From NCBI GenBank assembly GCA_964411275.1, contig CAYPKG010000042.1, forward strand, positions 1 to 15,706: a stretch of 15,706 nt of DNA, in the 5' to 3' direction. The notes beneath the pieces were generated by a model. It was not told the DNA's origin and made no database searches. It was given only the letters and a program-made list of their open reading frames with translations. Positions 13,735 to 15,706 of the stretch are shown here, one piece after another. The stretch is from CAYPKG01 sp964411275. Its GTDB lineage: Bacteria > Bacillota > Clostridia > Christensenellales > CAG-138. The position numbers and the translations under genes are program-made. Position 1 is the stretch's first letter, and each line of letters begins with the position of its first letter.

Positions 13735-14931
13735 CTAGTTGATGCCCTGGATCGTGATGAAGTCCCAGGCTCCAGTTTCGGTGTTGGCAGCCTTGACAAA
13801 CGCCACATCGCGCATGGCATCGCCGTTGACCTGTTCGAAGGCGATCTTGCCGGACACGCCGGTGTATTCCACGTTCCAGAGTACCTCATTGATCTTGGCG
13901 GAATCCACTTCGCCCGCAGCCTTGATGGCCTCAAGAGCGACCATGTAAGCGTCATAACCCATGGCGGAAACCGCGGCCACGGTATCGTCACCGCCGTTGT
14001 TGGTGAGCATGGTGGGGTTGGCGTTCAGCCATTCCTTGAAGCCCTTAACAAATGTGGAGCCCGCTTCGGAGGTGTCGCCCTCATCGAAGAACGTTGTCAC
14101 GTATACCTGAACATCCTTGCCCATGGCAGCGTTCAGAATAACGTTGGAGTCCCAGGTGTCGCCCGCCATGATGGGCATCTGCATGTTCTGCGCGGCTGCC
14201 TGGTCGATAATCAGCGCTGCGGCTTCGGTGGAAACAGGCGAGAAGAACACATCCGCGCCCTCGTTGACTGCAGTGGTAATATAGGAAGCAAAGTCGCTGT
14301 TGCCTTCGGGGAATGTTTCGGACTTCACTTCACCGCCCAGCGCCTCAAACGCTTCGATAAAGTAGTTGCACAGGCCCACGGAATAATCGTCGCCCAGCTT
14401 CGCGAGGCAGTATGCCTTTTTCGCCTGGAAGTTGTCCGCCGCGAAATTGGCAAGAACCGTGCCCTGGAAGGGATCCAGGAAGCAAATACGGAAATAGTGG
14501 GTGTTCCCCTCGGTGACCTGCGGATTGGTGCAGGTGACGCCAATGACGGGAATGCCCGCGTTGCCAAACACGTCGCTTGCCGCAATGGACACGCCGGAGC
14601 CATAGGAACCCAGCACAATGGATGCGCCGGAGCTGACCAGAGAAGCCGCAGCGGTGGGGCCCTTATCGTTGGAGCTTTCGTTGTCCACGACCACCAGCTC
14701 CACATCATAAGTTTTACCGCCGACTTCAACGGTTTTGACTTTCTCATTGGCGTACAGAATGCCCAGCGTCTCCTGCTTGCCGCCTGCGCCGTTATCGCCG
14801 GAAGCGGGTTCGTACACGCCGATTTTAATCACGTCTTTGTCCGCGGCCGCCTGCTGCGTATCGCCGGAAGAACAACCGATGGCTCCAATCGCCAACAACA
14901 CAACCAGTGCCAATGCCACATACCTTTTCAT
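13735..14931 (-). CDS. livK: Branched-chain amino-acid-type substrate-binding lipoprotein LivK
   Basis: This 398-residue extracellular binding protein (periplasmic-binding fold type I, Peripla_BP_6) captures the substrate for the LivHMGF importer. The N-terminus is a lipoprotein signal: MKR, a hydrophobic stretch, then AIGC with Cys20 as the predicted lipidated residue, followed by the polar linker SSGDTQQAAADKD. The mature domain begins VIKIGVYEPASGDNGAGGKQ, with the family's beta1 strand and substrate-loop pattern. VVVDNESSNDKGPTAAASLVSSGASIVLG also fits. The start at 14931 is chosen because it begins the signal peptide and follows GGGGGAAGAG. The open frame runs a further 82 codons upstream, but across the promoter. 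The substrate is probably leucine, isoleucine or valine, but this cannot be read from the sequence. Confidence 0.93.
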   Translation of the reverse strand: MKRYVALALVVLLAIGAIGCSSGDTQQAAADKDVIKIGVYEPASGDNGAGGKQETLGILYANEKVKTVEVGGKTYDVELVVVDNESSNDKGPTAAASLVSSGASIVLGSYGSGVSIAASDVFGNAGIPVIGVTCTNPQVTEGNTHYFRICFLDPFQGTVLANFAADNFQAKKAYCLAKLGDDYSVGLCNYFIEAFEALGGEVKSETFPEGNSDFASYITTAVNEGADVFFSPVSTEAAALIIDQAAAQNMQMPIMAGDTWDSNVILNAAMGKDVQVYVTTFFDEGDTSEAGSTFVKGFKEWLNANPTMLTNNGGDDTVAAVSAMGYDAYMVALEAIKAAGEVDSAKINEVLWNVEYTGVSGKIAFEQVNGDAMRDVAFVKAANTETGAWDFITIQGIN

Positions 14932-14986
14932 TTTTTTCTCTTCCCCCTTATTTTTCGGCTTGATTGCCCACACGGGCCTGAAAATA

Positions 14987-15006
14987 AAAGGACTTATCAG
15001 TCCTTT
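14987..15006 (-). promoter_or_regulatory. Inverted repeat / 5'-end hairpin at the liv transcription start
   Basis: Perfect 8-bp arms AAAGGACT (14987-14994) and AGTCCTTT (14999-15006) enclose 4 bp. The repeat covers the predicted start point (about 15004). It could act as an operator in DNA or as a protective stem at the very 5' end of the mRNA. A run of T and A follows on the minus strand, so premature termination is also possible. Confidence 0.5.
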
Positions 15007-15010
15007 GTTT

Positions 15011-15039
15011 ATTATACACAGGCGCGGACAATTTATCAA
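15011..15039 (-). promoter_or_regulatory. Sigma-A promoter of the liv operon
   Basis: TTGATA (15039-15034), 17 bp, TATAAT (15016-15011), with TGTG just before the -10. Transcription would begin near 15004, leaving a leader of about 73 nt before livK. Confidence 0.8.
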
Positions 15040-15277
15040 CGCATTATGTGACGCAAATATAGACAATGTGAATGATATATTGTGTGAAATTGCCGACAAT
15101 GTTTCCCGATCCTCCGATAGCGCCGCCATCATTTGTGTTTTGTCGGCCCTCCCGGACAAAATATGCATCTTTTTCATGCATCACCGTTCATAAGCAGCGC
15201 CCTGTCCACATGCCCTCAAATTCTGAGCCAAAACAATTTCATGCCTTGGTAACTCTTTCCCCCGCCGCCTGTGCGCA
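15040..15277. other. Non-coding spacer between the liv and ssrA promoters
   Basis: I see no credible gene in this 238-bp stretch. It holds an A/T-rich segment with GACAATG twice (about 15062-15068 and 15095-15101) and the symmetric pair ACAAT/ATTGT. It also has an inverted repeat TTTTGTC (15138-15144) / GACAAAA (15155-15161) and two ATGCAT hexamers 7 bp apart (15163-15168 and 15176-15181). These may be regulator sites for either divergent promoter; no factor can be named. Confidence 0.4.
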
Positions 15278-15306
15278 TTGACAACGGCATTGGCGTACTG
15301 TATACT
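15278..15306 (+). promoter_or_regulatory. Strong sigma-A promoter of ssrA
   Basis: A perfect TTGACA (15278-15283), 17 bp, and TATACT (15301-15306). Transcription would start near 15313, giving a 5' leader of about 43 nt that must be removed, presumably by RNase P at 15355/15356. Confidence 0.9.
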
Positions 15307-15355
15307 AAAATCCCCGGCAGGGTACGCCGGGCGCCGCCGCTTTTCCCCCATACAT

Positions 15356-15706
15356 GGGGGCGAAAATGGTTTCGACGGGGATCGTGGAAGTGGGATAAGC
15401 GAGTCGAAGTTCCGAGCTTCGTTAAAATCGGATCAGAAAGAATAACTGACAAAACTAATTACGTACCCGTCGCTGCTTAAGCAGTGACCGTTCGGCTCCG
15501 GAGGCCTACGGCCGGTACCCGGGCGTCATTATCGTAGGGAACCAGCCTGCATAAGCTTTGCCGCAGGTGGGATTTTATGAAGCTACTGAAGCGTTGACCC
15601 TGCCAATGGGGGCTTCGTAGAGGGAATGTCAAAGCACTGGCTACGCTCGTAGAAAGTCCTGTGGACAGGTTTTCGGACGGGGGTTCGACTCCCCCCGCCT
15701 CCACCA
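15356..15706 (+). ncRNA. ssrA: tmRNA (transfer-messenger RNA), complete
   Basis: This 351-nt RNA rescues stalled ribosomes by acting as alanyl-tRNA and then as mRNA. The 5' end GGGGGCGAAAATGGTTTCGA carries the typical tmRNA D-loop-like sequence. The acceptor 5' strand GGGGGCG (15356-15362) pairs with CGCCTCC (15696-15702), and position 3 is a G-U pair, the alanine identity element. The T-arm is GGGGG TTCGACT CCCCC (15679-15695). A73 and an encoded CCA end the gene exactly at the last base of the window. The region between holds the tag reading frame and the pseudoknot segments. The minus-strand ORF overlapping the 3' half is the usual false prediction over tmRNA genes. Confidence 0.98.
15448..15480 (+). 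other. tmRNA proteolysis-tag reading frame
   Basis: From GAC at 15448 the frame reads DKTNYVPVAA then TAA at 15478-15480. The Ala-Ala end is the usual ClpXP recognition end. The resume codon is set at GAC because the preceding AATAACT resembles the conserved element before resume codons. The C-terminal part of the tag is certain; the exact first residue is inferred. Confidence 0.8.

Noticed and set aside
13717..15051. Plus-strand ORF of 444 residues opposite livK
   Set aside because: It is antisense to a clear LivK lipoprotein gene and shows no family features; long antisense frames are common in GC-rich coding DNA.
14932..15177. 82-codon upstream extension of the livK frame
   Set aside because: It would include the promoter and the start-site inverted repeat, and would bury the lipoprotein signal peptide.
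15477..15704. Minus-strand ORF of 75 residues beginning MEAGGVEPPSE
   Set aside because: It is the antisense of the tmRNA 3' half; such ORFs are a well-known false gene call over tRNA-like ends.

Overview
The window reads as chromosomal DNA of a GC-rich, endospore-forming Clostridia-type Bacillota. Evidence: a sporulation sigma factor (SigH family) just after rlmB, a germination protease (Gpr), an S-box (SAM-I) riboswitch in front of metK, strong AGGAGG-type ribosome binding sites and good sigma-A promoters. No phage, insertion sequence, CRISPR array or defence genes are visible. Most of the window is housekeeping DNA. The least explained part is a small regulatory island at about 4.2-6.75 kb.

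Layout. (1) 1-4172, plus strand: a tightly packed operon of rlmB (5' end cut off by the window, inside exact 42-bp coding repeats), sigH, radC and an alpha-phosphoglucomutase. (2) 4279-5642, minus strand: an ECF sigma factor followed by a small two-helix membrane protein that overlaps it, a possible 30-residue ORF, and a double zinc-ribbon membrane protein; an ECF-type promoter precedes the sigma gene. (3) 5822-6710, plus strand, divergent from (2): a LytTR DNA-binding regulator overlapping a four-helix DUF3021-type membrane protein, closed by a bidirectional terminator. (4) 6752-8131, minus: metK under a SAM-I riboswitch. (5) 8269-9000, plus: a TtcA-family PP-loop tRNA-thiolation-type enzyme, divergent from metK. 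(6) 9089-10009, minus: gpr. (7) 10109-15004, minus: a complete branched-chain amino-acid-type ABC importer operon, livK-livH-livM-livG-livF, with its own promoter and several RNA hairpins. (8) 15278-15706, plus: promoter and complete tmRNA gene (ssrA), ending exactly at the encoded CCA on the last base of the window.

How the parts fit. The first operon joins rRNA methylation, a transition-phase/sporulation sigma factor, RadC and sugar-phosphate interconversion; only the rlmB-sigH neighbourhood is a familiar Bacillota arrangement. The 4.2-6.75 kb island has two regulator/membrane-protein pairs back to back, each pair overlapping by 8 bp. That layout suggests membrane-controlled transcription regulators (sigma/anti-sigma-like and LytTR/inhibitor-like), but the partner roles are inferred from position only. 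The liv cluster should import leucine, isoleucine, valine or a related substrate; the sequence does not settle which.

Convergent junctions lie at 4172/4279, 6710/6752 and 9000/9089. Only the 6717-6741 hairpin is a textbook terminator.
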